Assembly (NCBI GenBank): GCA_020073525.1
Contig: JAIQFA010000045.1
Span: 1 to 40,423 of the forward strand
Direction of reading: 5' to 3'
Source of the DNA: Terriglobia bacterium
Lineage (GTDB): Bacteria; Acidobacteriota; Terriglobia; Terriglobales; Acidobacteriaceae
DNA length: 40,423 bases
Shown here: positions 7,600-17,022 of the stretch, piece after piece
Layout: the number at the start of each line of letters is the position of its first letter
How positions within the stretch are numbered: position 1 is the stretch's first letter
Notes under the pieces: generated by a model
Told to the model about the DNA's origin: nothing
Database searches by the model: none
The model's input: the letters and a program-made list of their open reading frames with translations, nothing else
Position numbers and translations under genes: made by a program

Positions 7600-7962
7600 A
7601 TGTACACCGACTTCACCGCCACGGATCGCTGGACGAAAAAGCAAGTCCATGTTCTCTACCAAGCCCTGATGGTGGCCATTGCCACGCGCCACGCCGATGC
7701 GGTGGACATCAAGTTTCTGGTCGACGGTCGCCCGGTCTGGGTCGCCTTGCCGCACCCGGCCTGGGTGGAATACCAGAAGCGCACCGGCAAGCTGATCACC
7801 GATTCCCTGGCGAAAGAAATCGCCGGCCATTTTCTAAAAACGGCATTGGAATCGGGCGAAGGCCTGGGTCGCGAGATGTATTCGCTGACTATCGACGAGA
7901 CCCTCCAACACCTGGAAGGCGTGGTGGCTGAGGTTGAGCCCCCGGTCGCTGCCACCCGCTAA
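7600..7962 (+). CDS. Conserved hypothetical protein upstream of pckG
   Basis: A 120-residue soluble protein without signal peptide. It is rich in hydrophobic and charged alternation, with a tract VDIKFLVDGRPVWVALPHPAWVEY suggesting a small alpha/beta fold; the C-terminus is Pro/Val rich. I recognise no domain. The reading frame has the GC-skewed third positions of neighbouring genes, supporting that it is real. It precedes pckG on the same strand with about 150 bases between. No strong ribosome site is visible before the ATG. Confidence 0.65.
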   Translation: MYTDFTATDRWTKKQVHVLYQALMVAIATRHADAVDIKFLVDGRPVWVALPHPAWVEYQKRTGKLITDSLAKEIAGHFLKTALESGEGLGREMYSLTIDETLQHLEGVVAEVEPPVAATR

Positions 7963-8116
7963 AAGCTGGTAAGAGCCCTCGAAATGAGGGACAATATTTT
8001 GTTTGTCCTGAGTTACGCGGGCGAAAGCGGTCTCGCAGCCCTGCCTTTCTCGCCCACGGATGCGATTTTCTGGTGCGCGAAAGACTTGAAGTTTGGGCCC
8101 TGGGAGGGGAGAAGTT

Positions 8117-9958
8117 ATGTCCAGCCTAATCTCCGATATGGAAACCATAAGCGAAAGAAAGTTGGGAACCAAGCACAAACGGCTGAAGCCCTGGGTGGAA
8201 GAAATGGCCCAGCTCTGCAAGCCCGATCGAGTTCACTGGTGTGACGGCTCGCACGAAGAGTATCAGTCGATGCTGCGGTTGATGGTGCTGACGGGCAGCG
8301 CCATCTGGCTGGCCGACGACAAGCGGCCCAACAGCATCCTGGTCCGGTCGAGTCCCGGCGACGTGGCTCGCGTCGAAGACCGCACCTTCATCTGTTCGCG
8401 GACGCTGGAGGAGGCTTGTCCGACCAACAATTGGGAAGATCCCAAGAAGATGAAGCAGAAGCTGCAAGGGTTATTCGCAGGTGCGATGTCCGGTCGCATT
8501 ATGTATGTCATCCCTTACAGCATGGGCCCGATTGGCTCGCCGATTGCGAATATTGGCGTCGAAATCACCGACTCCCCTTATGTTGTTGCCAGCATGCACA
8601 TCATGGCCCGGGTCGGCACCCGCGTGCTTGAGGTATTGAGCAGCGAAGGAGCGTTTGTGCGCGGCCTGCACTCGGTCGGAGCGCCGTTAGCGGCGAACCA
8701 GGCCGATTCTTCCTGGCCAAACAATGCGCAGGAGAAATACATTTGCCACTTCCCGGAGACGCGGGAGGTCTGGTCCTACGGTTCCGGATATGGGGGCAAT
8801 GCCCTGCTGGGCAAGAAGTGCCATGCGTTGCGCATTGCTTCGGTGCAAGCCCGCGATGAAGGCTGGATGGCGGAACATATGCTCATCCTGAAGATCACGG
8901 ACCCCGCCGGCCGCGTCAAATTTTTCACGGGCGCGTTCCCTTCGGCTTGCGGGAAGACCAATCTTGCGATGCTGATCCCGACCATCCCGGGGTGGAAAGT
9001 CGAAGCCATCGGAGACGATATCGCCTGGATGAAGTTCGGCGACGATGGCCGCCTCTACGCCATCAACCCGGAGAGTGGTTTCTTTGGCGTGGCTCCGGGA
9101 ACGAGCATGAAGTCGAACCCGAACGCCATGCTCACCGCCACCAAGAATTCGATCTTCACCAATTGCGCGATGACTCCCGACGGCGACATCTGGTGGGAGC
9201 AGATGACGGCGGAGAAGCCTGCCGAATTGATCGACTGGTTGCGTCGCCCGTGGACTCCGGCTTCGGGCCGCAAGGCGGCCCATCCCAACGCTCGATTCAC
9301 AGTGCCGGCGAGCCAGTGTCCGGTGATTGCTCCGGAGTGGGAGGACCCCAAAGGCGTGCCGATCGACGCCATCCTTTTCGGGGGACGCCGGGCTAACATT
9401 GTTCCGCTGGTGACCGAGGCATTCAATTGGCGGCATGGAACGTTCATGGGCGCGACCGTCAGCAGCGAAACCACTGCGGCCGCTGCCGGCAAGGTGGGAG
9501 AACTTCGCCGCGACCCAATGGCCATGCTTCCTTTTTGCGGCTACAACATGGGAGATTACTTCGCCCACTTCCTCAAGATCGGCGCCAGGCCGTACGCCAA
9601 GCTGCCCAAGATCTATTATGTGAACTGGTTCCGCACCGGCGACGACGGCAAATTCCTGTGGCCCGGATACGGCGAAAATAGCCGCGTGCTGAAATGGATC
9701 TTTGAGCGCTGCGACGGCAAAGCGCACGCTGTGGATACGCCGATTGGCAGACTTCCCGAGCCTGCGGATCTTGATACCAAGGGACTTGACCTTTCTGCCG
9801 CGGATATCGCCAAGTTGCTCAGCGTGGATATCGAGGGCTGGCATGCGGAACTACCATCGATTCGCGAGCATTTCGCCAGATTCGGCAGCCATCTTCCGGA
9901 GGGCTTGCACCGCGAGGTCGCGGAGCTGGAAGAAAGGCTCTGGAAGGCGAAGAAGTAG
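8117..9958 (+). CDS. pckG: Phosphoenolpyruvate carboxykinase (GTP)
   Basis: GTP-dependent PEPCK converts oxaloacetate plus GTP to PEP, CO2 and GDP, the entry step of gluconeogenesis. The 613-residue length suits the GTP class (about 600) rather than the ATP class (about 530). Visible motifs are the P-loop [12 protein letters not shown] near 273-284, the metal-binding [10 protein letters not shown] near 297-306, the [11 protein letters not shown] segment near 319-330, and [19 protein letters not shown] earlier. I chose the ATG at 8117, preceded by GGGGAGAAGTT, over a TTG 24 bases upstream. A 256-base gene starts two bases after the stop, suggesting cotranscription. The long antisense open frame over this gene is a codon-bias shadow. 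Confidence 0.97.
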   Translation: MSSLISDMETISERKLGTKHKRLKPWVEEMAQLCKPDRVHWCDGSHEEYQSMLRLMVLTGSAIWLADDKRPNSILVRSSPGDVARVEDRTFICSRTLEEACPTNNWEDPKKMKQKLQGLFAGAMSGRIMYVIPYSMGPIGSPIANIGVEITDSPYVVASMHIMARVGTRVLEVLSSEGAFVRGLHSVGAPLAANQADSSWPNNAQEKYICHFPETREVWSYGSGYGGNALLGKKCHALRIASVQARDEGWMAEHMLILKITDPAGRVKFFTGAFPSACGKTNLAMLIPTIPGWKVEAIGDDIAWMKFGDDGRLYAINPESGFFGVAPGTSMKSNPNAMLTATKNSIFTNCAMTPDGDIWWEQMTAEKPAELIDWLRRPWTPASGRKAAHPNARFTVPASQCPVIAPEWEDPKGVPIDAILFGGRRANIVPLVTEAFNWRHGTFMGATVSSETTAAAAGKVGELRRDPMAMLPFCGYNMGDYFAHFLKIGARPYAKLPKIYYVNWFRTGDDGKFLWPGYGENSRVLKWIFERCDGKAHAVDTPIGRLPEPADLDTKGLDLSAADIAKLLSVDIEGWHAELPSIREHFARFGSHLPEGLHREVAELEERLWKAKK

Positions 9959-9960
9959 GC

Positions 9961-10218
9961 ATGTTCGCCCGGAAACTCCGCGTGGAGTATCGGCAGGAGG
10001 GGCAGCTTCATCCCTGTCCGCTGAAATGGCTGGACAATTTCAGCATGCGCAATTTCACCAATGCGTCTGTCTTTGATGACACGCTGCCAGTGGCCGATGG
10101 GTGCCTGGAGATTGGGACGCACGTTCCGCTCGATCAACTCCGGGATGCGATGGAAGACTGGTTTCGGCGCAAGAGTTACCTGCCGAAAGATGCAACCGTG
10201 GTGCTGACGCTCGTTTAG
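9961..10218 (+). CDS. Small hypothetical protein coupled to pckG
   Basis: An 85-residue soluble protein whose ATG comes two bases after the pckG stop codon, so it is very probably cotranscribed and perhaps translationally coupled. The N-terminus is basic (MFARKLRVEYRQEG), followed by CPLKWLDNFSMRNFTN and a C-terminal KSYLPKDATVVLTLV. I see no metal-binding or catalytic motif and do not recognise the family. A role linked to PEPCK would be inference from position only. Confidence 0.65.
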   Translation: MFARKLRVEYRQEGQLHPCPLKWLDNFSMRNFTNASVFDDTLPVADGCLEIGTHVPLDQLRDAMEDWFRRKSYLPKDATVVLTLV

Positions 10219-10315
10219 GAGTGACCAACGCGGCCGAGAGCTTGGCGGGGCGGAGGAGTAATTAGTGTAAATGCCGGTTAACAGAAGTTACCGCGCAACC
10301 ACTTTCGCGTGATGC

Positions 10316-10345
10316 AAAAAAAAGCCGCCCAGGAAACTGAGCGGC
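10316..10345 (-). terminator. Rho-independent terminator for the repeat-protein gene
   Basis: On the minus strand GCCGCTCAG-TTTC-CTGGGCGGC (10324-10345, one wobble pair) is followed by eight T residues (10316-10323), a textbook intrinsic terminator about 90 bases after the stop codon at 10436. Confidence 0.9.
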
Positions 10346-10435
10346 GCTTGCAAAGAGGGTTGTGATAGTAATCGTGATCGAGAGAGGTGCGCGTCAATCC
10401 ATTGGTCGACCTACCCCTCCCGGTCGCAATCGGGA

Positions 10436-11692
10436 CTACGGAACGATCTTAAACACCGTGCCGTAGCCCAAACCGCCGCCCACGTAGGTTGTGCCGTAGA
10501 GAATGCCTTTCTTGCCGAGGACCAGGCTCGCGTAGGGATAGTACCCATCCGTGCCATTATTGGCGAAGCTGTGGAGCACCGTTTCAGTCCCGGACGGAGT
10601 GATCTTGAACGCCGTGCCCAGGCCGCTCACGCCGCCCGCGCTGGTTGTGCCATAGAGGTTGCCTGTCTTATCGAGAACCAAACCCGCGTAGGGATGGTAC
10701 CCATCCTTGCCATCCGTGGCGAAGCTGTGAACCACCGTCTCCGTCCCAGTCGGAGTGACCATGAACACCGTGCCGGCATCGCTGGCGCCGCCATAGTAGG
10801 TGGTCCCATAGAAGTTGCCCGTCGTCTTATCGAGAACCAGGCCCGCGTAGGGATTGAACCCATCCGTGCCACTATTGGCGAAGCTGTGGAGCACAGTCTC
10901 AGTCCCGGTCCGAGTGAGCTTAAACACCGTGCCGACGGCGTTTGCGCCACAAGCAACGGTTGCCCCGTAGAGAACGCCCTTCTTCCCAAGGACTACGCCG
11001 GAGTTATAGGGGTTACAGCCATCGGTTCCACCCTTGAAGCTGTAGAGCACCGTTTCGGTTCCGGACGGAGTGACCTTGAACACCGTGCCGTAGCTGCTGG
11101 CGCCGCCAGAGGTAGTGGTGCCATAGAGGTTGCCGGTCGTATCAATGGCCAAACTCGCGTAGGGACGGTACCCATCCTTGCCATCCGCGGCGAAGCTGTG
11201 GAGCACCGTCTCAGTCCCAGTCGGAGAGAGTTTAAACACCGTGCCAACGCCGTTCGCACCGCCCTGGATGGTTACGCCATAGAGATTGCCCGCTTTGTCG
11301 CGAACCACTCTACACAAGTACGGATTAGCACCGTCCCCTCCTCCGAAACTGTGGAGCGCCGTCACAGTCCCGGAAGGACTGACCTTGAACACCGTGCCTT
11401 CGTTGTAGGAGCCGCCCTCGTAGGTCGTACCGTAGAGATTGCCCGTAGTATCAATGGCTAAACCCGCGTAGGGATAGTACCCGTCCGTGTCATTCAAGGC
11501 GAAGCTGTGGAGCACGCTTTCCGTTTGGGCGTGCGCTGGGCGAGCGGCCATCAGCAGCAGCGCAGAAAGTGCAGCTAGTGCCAAAGCGCCGCGGGTAATT
11601 GCGGCTGCCAGTTTCGTCGAGCCGAATCTCGGCCCGACACCAGAAATGTTCAAACGGCCTTTTGTCCCGCCGATCGGTGTTGGATACTTCAT
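10436..11692 (-). CDS. Secreted seven-unit repeat protein (Gloeo/Verruco, TIGR03803-like)
   Basis: The 418-residue product has an N-terminal signal peptide (basic start, ALALAALSALLLMAARPAHA then Q) and then seven consecutive units of about 50 residues. Each unit has the pattern T-VLHSF...DG-NPYA-LV-D--GNLYGTT--GG---GTVFK. This is the repeat of the TIGR03803 family, found in secreted proteins of Acidobacteria, Verrucomicrobia and cyanobacteria, and expected to form a beta-propeller-like fold. No catalytic motif is known, and there is no C-terminal sorting or autotransporter domain. The ATG at 11692 has AGGAG about 7 bases upstream; an upstream in-frame start lacks this. The repeats are also similar at DNA level, with a period near 150 bases, implying recent unit duplication. 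An intrinsic terminator follows at 10316-10345. Confidence 0.9.
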   Translation of the reverse strand: MKYPTPIGGTKGRLNISGVGPRFGSTKLAAAITRGALALAALSALLLMAARPAHAQTESVLHSFALNDTDGYYPYAGLAIDTTGNLYGTTYEGGSYNEGTVFKVSPSGTVTALHSFGGGDGANPYLCRVVRDKAGNLYGVTIQGGANGVGTVFKLSPTGTETVLHSFAADGKDGYRPYASLAIDTTGNLYGTTTSGGASSYGTVFKVTPSGTETVLYSFKGGTDGCNPYNSGVVLGKKGVLYGATVACGANAVGTVFKLTRTGTETVLHSFANSGTDGFNPYAGLVLDKTTGNFYGTTYYGGASDAGTVFMVTPTGTETVVHSFATDGKDGYHPYAGLVLDKTGNLYGTTSAGGVSGLGTAFKITPSGTETVLHSFANNGTDGYYPYASLVLGKKGILYGTTYVGGGLGYGTVFKIVP

Positions 11693-12038
11693 GTCGGTCT
11701 CCTTTGACCATTCCGTAGTGGCGGCGGGGCCTGCATCGGGCTTGCCGCTTGGTTGCCCTGTCGGAAGTTGTACGCGGCCTTGAGTCATGCAGCGACCATT
11801 TGTTGATCCTGGAAAGATCGAGACCGCTTGCGAATCGCTGCTTTGCCTGCCAGCCCCACCCGGGCTCTACTGGGTTAATCGGAAAGCGAGAGGAAAAGGC
11901 GACAAGAAAGATTCAGGAAAGATAAGGGGCGGTAGTTGACTGGAAGAATAGAGGCCAGGCAAGCACGCGGCGAGCTAAGGACGGACCAGGTCGCCCATTT
12001 CCGGCGTACCGCTCTGGGTTGGAGGCAATCGAGTCCCG
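11693..12038. other. Gene-free stretch upstream of the repeat-protein gene
   Basis: These 346 bases contain the AGGAG ribosome site of the 10436-11692 gene at the left end and the end of the sensor gene at 12039 on the right. No convincing hairpin with T-tract, RNA gene or promoter pair was found. I see nothing else. Confidence 0.5.
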
Positions 12039-15000
12039 CTAGGGTAGGGTTCTTTCCATCTTGAGCAGGCGGGCAAATAAACGGACGATCATGCCATCGA
12101 AGCGGGTGCCGCTGAGTTTCCCCAGTTCGGCCAAGGCCTGCTCGTCGGTTTTGGGGGGAGCGAACGAGCGATCGCTCGTCATGTTCACGTAGGCGTCGAC
12201 GAGAGCGATGATGCGGCCGTGCAGAGGTATATTCTCGCCCTTCAGTCCTAAAGGATAACCGCTGCCGTCGAAGGCTTCGTGATGGGCCTCGATGGCTTGC
12301 GCCGCACGCTCGATTTCCGGGATCGAGCGCAATACTTCCGCGCCTACTTGTGGGTGGGTCTTGATCACCGCGAATTCACTTTCTGTAAGTGCTCCCCCCT
12401 TATTGAGGATGCGATCGGGAATGAAAAGCTTCCCCACGTCGTGCACCCGGCCCGCGAAGATGGCGTCTTCCACTTCCTGCTCGGAGAGGTTGAGTCCACG
12501 CGCGATGATCCCGGAATAATACCCGCATTGCTCGCCATGTCCCGGGGCGTTGTGCTCCCTCAGTTCGGCCGCGCGGGACAGGGCTTCGATCGCTTCCTTC
12601 ATCGTCTTGTGCCCGGCATCTCCTTCGCGTCCGCATAGTTTGCGGAGCGTGGTGACCAGTTCTTCCAGGTGCTCTGGCCCGTTATGCTCGCGCTGCAGAA
12701 ATCCTTCGATATATCCGGATACAAGCTGGCGCTGGACTGCGGAACCTTCGCCGAATGCATCGGAGGTGGAAACCTGGTTCCCGCCCGCGTGCTTGGCTAC
12801 GTACATGCCGGCGTCGGCGACGCGGATCAACTCCTCCATGGAGAAGCCATGAACCGGGAAACTCGCGACGCCGAAACTGCCGGTGATGTGGTGTTCTTCA
12901 AGCATCGAATCGGTGGCGAGCCAGAGGCGCAATCTCTCTGCCAGCACCTGCGCCTGCTCGATGCCGGTTTCGGGCATAAGGATGATGAATTCATCTCCGC
13001 CGTAGCGGGCAACCACATTCGACTGACGGCACTTCTGTTCGAGCAGCCGGCCAACGCGCGCCAGCACCAGATCGCCTTCCAGATGGCCGAGCGAATCGTT
13101 GACTTCCTTGAATTTGTCCAAATCGACCAGCACCACCGAGAACGGCCGGCCCGAACGGGAAGCGCGCTTCCACTCGGAGCTCAGCGCCTCCCAGAAGAAG
13201 CGCCTCGTTTTGATGCCGGTCAAACCATCGGTGATCGATTGCTGCTGCAGCTTCTGGAAGACGAACGAATTGTGCAACGCCGTCGCCAGAAGGTCGGCCA
13301 GCGTATTCAGGATCAGGACATCCTGGGGAGCGAAAGCATTCTCGTCACGGCTTTCGATGTTGAGCACGCCCAGGAGGCTCTCGCCGTAACTGATGGGCAG
13401 GCAGAGTACCGCCCGCGATTCCGGGAGCACACCCGCGAGTTGTCCGGGACCGGCGTTCTGCACCAGGGCGCTCACTCCGGTGCGCGCCACCTTGCCGAGG
13501 ACTCCACTGCCCACCGCGATCCGGCGGCCTAACGTTTGCGACGTGGTTCCCGCCTCGGCTTTGATCTCGATGTCCTTGGTGGCGTAGTCCATGATGCCGA
13601 TGCCGATGTGGTCGTAGTGGAAGTTCTTTTGGATCTCGCGCACGATGTCGGCCATCATCTGTTCGGCGTCCTCGCTCGAGATCGCCATTTTCGAAATGCT
13701 GTTCAGAAAGGCGAGATGCCGGGCGCGGCGCTGCTCCTCGGTAAAGAGGCGAGCGTTCTCGATCGCCACCCCAAGTTGGCCGGCGGCGGTTTGCATAACC
13801 TCGAGGTCCCTGGCCTGAAACTGCGATTCCCGCTCCGTACTCAACGCCGCCATCACGCCCGTTGCCCTGCCGCCCAGAAAAATAGGCACGGCGCAGAAGG
13901 ACCGCGCCGGCCGTGGAGGCACGAAATCAAGGCCCAGCTTGACTCGCACCTGTTCCAGATCGGACTCGATCAGGAGGGGCTCCCCCGTCCGGATGACGTG
14001 CTCGGTCAATCCATTGCGGGCCTTGCGCGAGCGTTTGGAAAGGATGACCCCGCCTTCGATCTCGAGCTCGAAGTGAATCTCGTCTTCTTCCTGAAATGCA
14101 ATGTAGAAGGTGCTGGTGTCGAAAATCTGGCCGAGCTCTACCTGAACCGTGCGCAGCACCTCGTCCTGGTTGAGATGAGAACTGATGGCTTGGCCAATCT
14201 CAGTGAGCAGTTCGTATTCCTTGGTTCGCCGCTGCGCCTCATGCATGACGACGTAGTTTTCGAGCGTCAGCGCGATTTGCAGAGCCAGTCCGATCAGCAA
14301 CCGCAAATTCGAATTTCCGAACATCCGCCGTTCCGCGTGGGGAAACAGAAGAACGCCGAAGTTGTGTTCGCGCGTCTGTAGGCTCACCGCCATCAGGTCG
14401 GTGATTCCCTCCGCCAGCAGTGTCTGCTTGCAGGCTTCGAACTTTCCCCCGGAAAGCGCCGGTAGAGGCTCTTCCAGTTCCCCGAGACTTCGGAACGTAA
14501 CCACGCCACCACGCCGGTAGGCAAGCTCGGCGATGTAATCCCCGGCTCGCGTCTTCTGCAATTTTTCCAGGAACTCCGCCGAAAATCCCTTTTGCACCGA
14601 GGGCAAGGTACCGCGCCACTGCTGCGAAACGAAAAAGATGGCGCGACGTGAAGGGAGGGGCGCCACCAGCCTGTCCACAAAGGTTTGCATGCTGGGTTCC
14701 AGGTCCGAGGCCGAGAACAGGCGGCGCGGATCGATGCCCAAAGTGGAGAACGCCAGCGCGTTTTCCTGGACTGCATTGCGCTCGTTTTCGAACAGCACCA
14801 TCACCATCGCGATGGCCAGCAGCATCTGCGGAATCGGTCCGAGGAATCCTCCCAGTTGGCCAACCACATCGAGAAAAGGTTGGCGGAACTGTCCGGCGCC
14901 CATCAGCGCCGCCCACAGCGCCAGCGAAAATGCGAGGGTTCGGAAGGCTACCGAATTCCTGCGAAAGGCATAACGGTAAAAATGGAACGAGCAATAGAGC

Positions 15001-15422
15001 AGCGTCGCTGCCAGCCCAAATTCAAGCCGCAGAGATTTCGGCACTGCACTTGGATTGTCGATGAAGACGCCCGTCACCATCTGCGCTCGCAGGCCAACGT
15101 AGGCCAGCAGAACTCCGGTGATCATCAGCGCCACGTCGTACCATTTCAGCTGGAAGGGTTCCTTCATCAGGCGAGTCGAGACGAAGATGCAGATCGCCAT
15201 CGCCACCAGCAGCAGTGAGCCCAGCAAGTAAAGGAGTGCGGACGGGCGATAATAGTATTCGACGATCTTCAACCCGTAGTGCAAGGTGTACGCCGCCCAA
15301 GCCATTTGCCAGGCGCGAAAATAGCTGTGCCGGTTCTGCTCGAACAGGTAGGTAAAGACGAGCAGCACCAGCAGGGCCACCGCCCCAGGAATCAGTACCT
15401 GACCTGTGGCAACGCTATTCAT
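12039..15422 (-). CDS. Membrane sensor with GAF, GGDEF and HD-GYP domains
   Basis: A 1127-residue protein combining c-di-GMP synthesis and degradation modules. Residues 1-215 hold about seven hydrophobic helices (MASE/7TM-like sensor). Three GAF-like regions follow at about 230-390, 400-570 and 580-730. A GGDEF domain at 735-895 has the intact signature RYGGDEF near 807. The I-site before it reads RQSN instead of RxxD, so product feedback inhibition is probably lost. The HD-GYP domain (935-1115) has VHDVGK near 990 and HHEAFDGSGYP near 1047, so the phosphodiesterase looks intact. The ATG at 15422 has GAGGAAG upstream. It stands alone, with a long gap on either side. Which activity dominates cannot be told from sequence. 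Confidence 0.93.
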   Translation of the reverse strand: MNSVATGQVLIPGAVALLVLLVFTYLFEQNRHSYFRAWQMAWAAYTLHYGLKIVEYYYRPSALLYLLGSLLLVAMAICIFVSTRLMKEPFQLKWYDVALMITGVLLAYVGLRAQMVTGVFIDNPSAVPKSLRLEFGLAATLLYCSFHFYRYAFRRNSVAFRTLAFSLALWAALMGAGQFRQPFLDVVGQLGGFLGPIPQMLLAIAMVMVLFENERNAVQENALAFSTLGIDPRRLFSASDLEPSMQTFVDRLVAPLPSRRAIFFVSQQWRGTLPSVQKGFSAEFLEKLQKTRAGDYIAELAYRRGGVVTFRSLGELEEPLPALSGGKFEACKQTLLAEGITDLMAVSLQTREHNFGVLLFPHAERRMFGNSNLRLLIGLALQIALTLENYVVMHEAQRRTKEYELLTEIGQAISSHLNQDEVLRTVQVELGQIFDTSTFYIAFQEEDEIHFELEIEGGVILSKRSRKARNGLTEHVIRTGEPLLIESDLEQVRVKLGLDFVPPRPARSFCAVPIFLGGRATGVMAALSTERESQFQARDLEVMQTAAGQLGVAIENARLFTEEQRRARHLAFLNSISKMAISSEDAEQMMADIVREIQKNFHYDHIGIGIMDYATKDIEIKAEAGTTSQTLGRRIAVGSGVLGKVARTGVSALVQNAGPGQLAGVLPESRAVLCLPISYGESLLGVLNIESRDENAFAPQDVLILNTLADLLATALHNSFVFQKLQQQSITDGLTGIKTRRFFWEALSSEWKRASRSGRPFSVVLVDLDKFKEVNDSLGHLEGDLVLARVGRLLEQKCRQSNVVARYGGDEFIILMPETGIEQAQVLAERLRLWLATDSMLEEHHITGSFGVASFPVHGFSMEELIRVADAGMYVAKHAGGNQVSTSDAFGEGSAVQRQLVSGYIEGFLQREHNGPEHLEELVTTLRKLCGREGDAGHKTMKEAIEALSRAAELREHNAPGHGEQCGYYSGIIARGLNLSEQEVEDAIFAGRVHDVGKLFIPDRILNKGGALTESEFAVIKTHPQVGAEVLRSIPEIERAAQAIEAHHEAFDGSGYPLGLKGENIPLHGRIIALVDAYVNMTSDRSFAPPKTDEQALAELGKLSGTRFDGMIVRLFARLLKMERTLP

Positions 15423-15657
15423 CGATTAACGCTTCCTCATCACTCGTACATTATGGGCCCGGATGAAACTGTTTTTGGCGTAGCGCTGGCCTAATCCTGT
15501 CACACCAGACAGATGGAAACAACAGGTGTCTTCCGGCAGGTTCCGCCCTGGGCACGGCGTTGCCAAAAGTATCTTCTTATGTGATGCGACGCCGCCAGAG
15601 CGATCTTCGCCCGGACAGTTACCTTCGTAATCCGTTAGTAACCACCCCTGGTTTGTT

Positions 15658-15727
15658 GTAGAGACGCGGCTTGCCGGGTCTCGGCAGTGCCTCGGTGCCG
15701 GAGACGGGGCAAGCCCCACACGGGGGG
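15658..15727. repeat. Family B element, degenerate inverted pair
   Basis: The gene-free stretch 15423-15859 contains GTAGAGACGCGGCTTGCCGG (from 15658; the stem carries one mismatch) and, from 15710, an eroded inverted partner GGAGACGGGGCAAGCCCC. The segment TCTCGGCAGTGC after the first arm recurs after the family B copy at 31639. The rest of the stretch shows no gene or RNA signature. Confidence 0.75.
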
Positions 15728-15859
15728 AATCTCGCCGGCGCCAGTCTGTCATCGGCGAACGAAATCGTGGTGGGACATGGCACGCGTCGACTGAGTGCTA
15801 TCATTAGCAGGCTCATCTTCTGCTGATTGGGGAATGAGCCGGGTACCCTCCTAAACTCG

Positions 15860-16903
15860 ATGCGCATTCGACGCCGCCTCCCCATCCCCCTGGCCGTCTT
15901 GCTGATTGTGGCCGCGGTCGCACTGATCGTGACTCTCCGCAAACAAGCGCCTCCGGAAGCGGCACGTTTGCTTCCCGGTGCTGATGGTTTCTTCTACATT
16001 AATCTCGAATGGGTTCGCAAATTCAACGCCACCAGTCAACTGCCGCCAATCTCTCGCGAGGCTGAATACCAGAAATTTGTCGAGGAGACGGGATTCCAAT
16101 TCGAGCGCGATCTGGACAAGGCCGCCTTCGCCATCCATTACCCCGAGAGTTGGGGCAACGGGAGCGCCGGACCGGTCACTGAACCGCGTTTCTCGGAGAT
16201 CTTCGTGGGCAAAATCGACTCCGGCCGCCTGACTACCTACCTGAAGAAGCTTTCTTCTTCCATTGAGGACTACCGCGGTTTCGACATTTACAACATTCCC
16301 TTTGAGGGCCGTACAGTTCGCGTGGTGATTCTTTCCTATGACAGCGTCGCAGTTTCGAACCATCCGAACCCGGATGTAATTCGAGGCATACTCGACCGAT
16401 CCCGCAAACTGGCTTCTCCGTTTGGAGGGCCCCGGTTGTTGCGAAACTTCTATCGAAGAGTTCCCCTGGCAAGCCTGTCGTTTGCGATTCTGCGGGTGAC
16501 GCCGGAAATGAGTTCGCTGGGCGGGCTGAGCAGTTGGAGTTTCCTGTTTCCGAAGCCCGCGGTCGCGGTAATTTCCGCACGCTATATTCGCGCTCTCCAC
16601 CTGCGGGCCGAGGCGTTCGCGAACAGTGAGGACGATGCGCACGCCATCACCGAGAAGGCTGCCGCCTTTCTGAACCTCTTTCACGCCGCTGAAGGGAGCG
16701 TCGGTGCACAGGGTACGGATGCCGATGTAAAGACGTTTTTCGACAGCCTCAAAGTGGAACAGTCTGGCGAGCGGGCGATTCTCACCGCCACCGTGCCGCC
16801 GGGGTTCATCAAAAAAATCTTAACCGAAGCTCCGCCTGTGACCCCAGCGCCGGCCCCGGAATCGCCCGCGGCGAAGCGTCCGCAAAAGCCCCGGTCGCGA
16901 TAA
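15860..16903 (+). CDS. Membrane-anchored hypothetical protein (DUF3352-like)
   Basis: A 347-residue protein with a basic N-terminus and one hydrophobic helix (IPLAVLLIVAAVALIVTL), then a large soluble part expected outside the membrane and a Pro/Ala/Lys-rich C-terminal tail (TPAPAPESPAAKRPQKPRSR). The soluble part begins LLPGADGFFYINLEWV, a pattern typical of acidobacterial proteins related to DUF3352-type families; function unknown. I prefer the ATG at 15860, which puts the basic residues directly before the helix, over a TTG 33 bases upstream; neither has a clear ribosome site. It precedes ccdA by about 120 bases on the same strand, so it might belong to the same unit. Confidence 0.75.
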   Translation: MRIRRRLPIPLAVLLIVAAVALIVTLRKQAPPEAARLLPGADGFFYINLEWVRKFNATSQLPPISREAEYQKFVEETGFQFERDLDKAAFAIHYPESWGNGSAGPVTEPRFSEIFVGKIDSGRLTTYLKKLSSSIEDYRGFDIYNIPFEGRTVRVVILSYDSVAVSNHPNPDVIRGILDRSRKLASPFGGPRLLRNFYRRVPLASLSFAILRVTPEMSSLGGLSSWSFLFPKPAVAVISARYIRALHLRAEAFANSEDDAHAITEKAAAFLNLFHAAEGSVGAQGTDADVKTFFDSLKVEQSGERAILTATVPPGFIKKILTEAPPVTPAPAPESPAAKRPQKPRSR

Positions 16904-17022
16904 CGACGGAGAGCCGGGCTCGTCCAAATGTACTAAGGCGGAAATGCTGTAACGATTTCGCTTTCCGCCGCATCTTGTAGAGAGGGCGCAAACGTCTCCC
17001 CGGTCGCTACAATGGACAACCT

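Noticed and set aside
8687..9844. Long open frame antisense to pckG
   Set aside because: It mirrors the GC-rich third positions of the true gene, has no recognisable motif and no ribosome site.
10571..11461. Long open frame antisense to the repeat protein
   Set aside because: Its repeats only mirror those of the real gene; the terminator and ribosome site support the minus-strand gene.
12669..13532. Open frame antisense to the sensor kinase-like gene
   Set aside because: Shadow of the GGDEF-region coding frame; no domain match.
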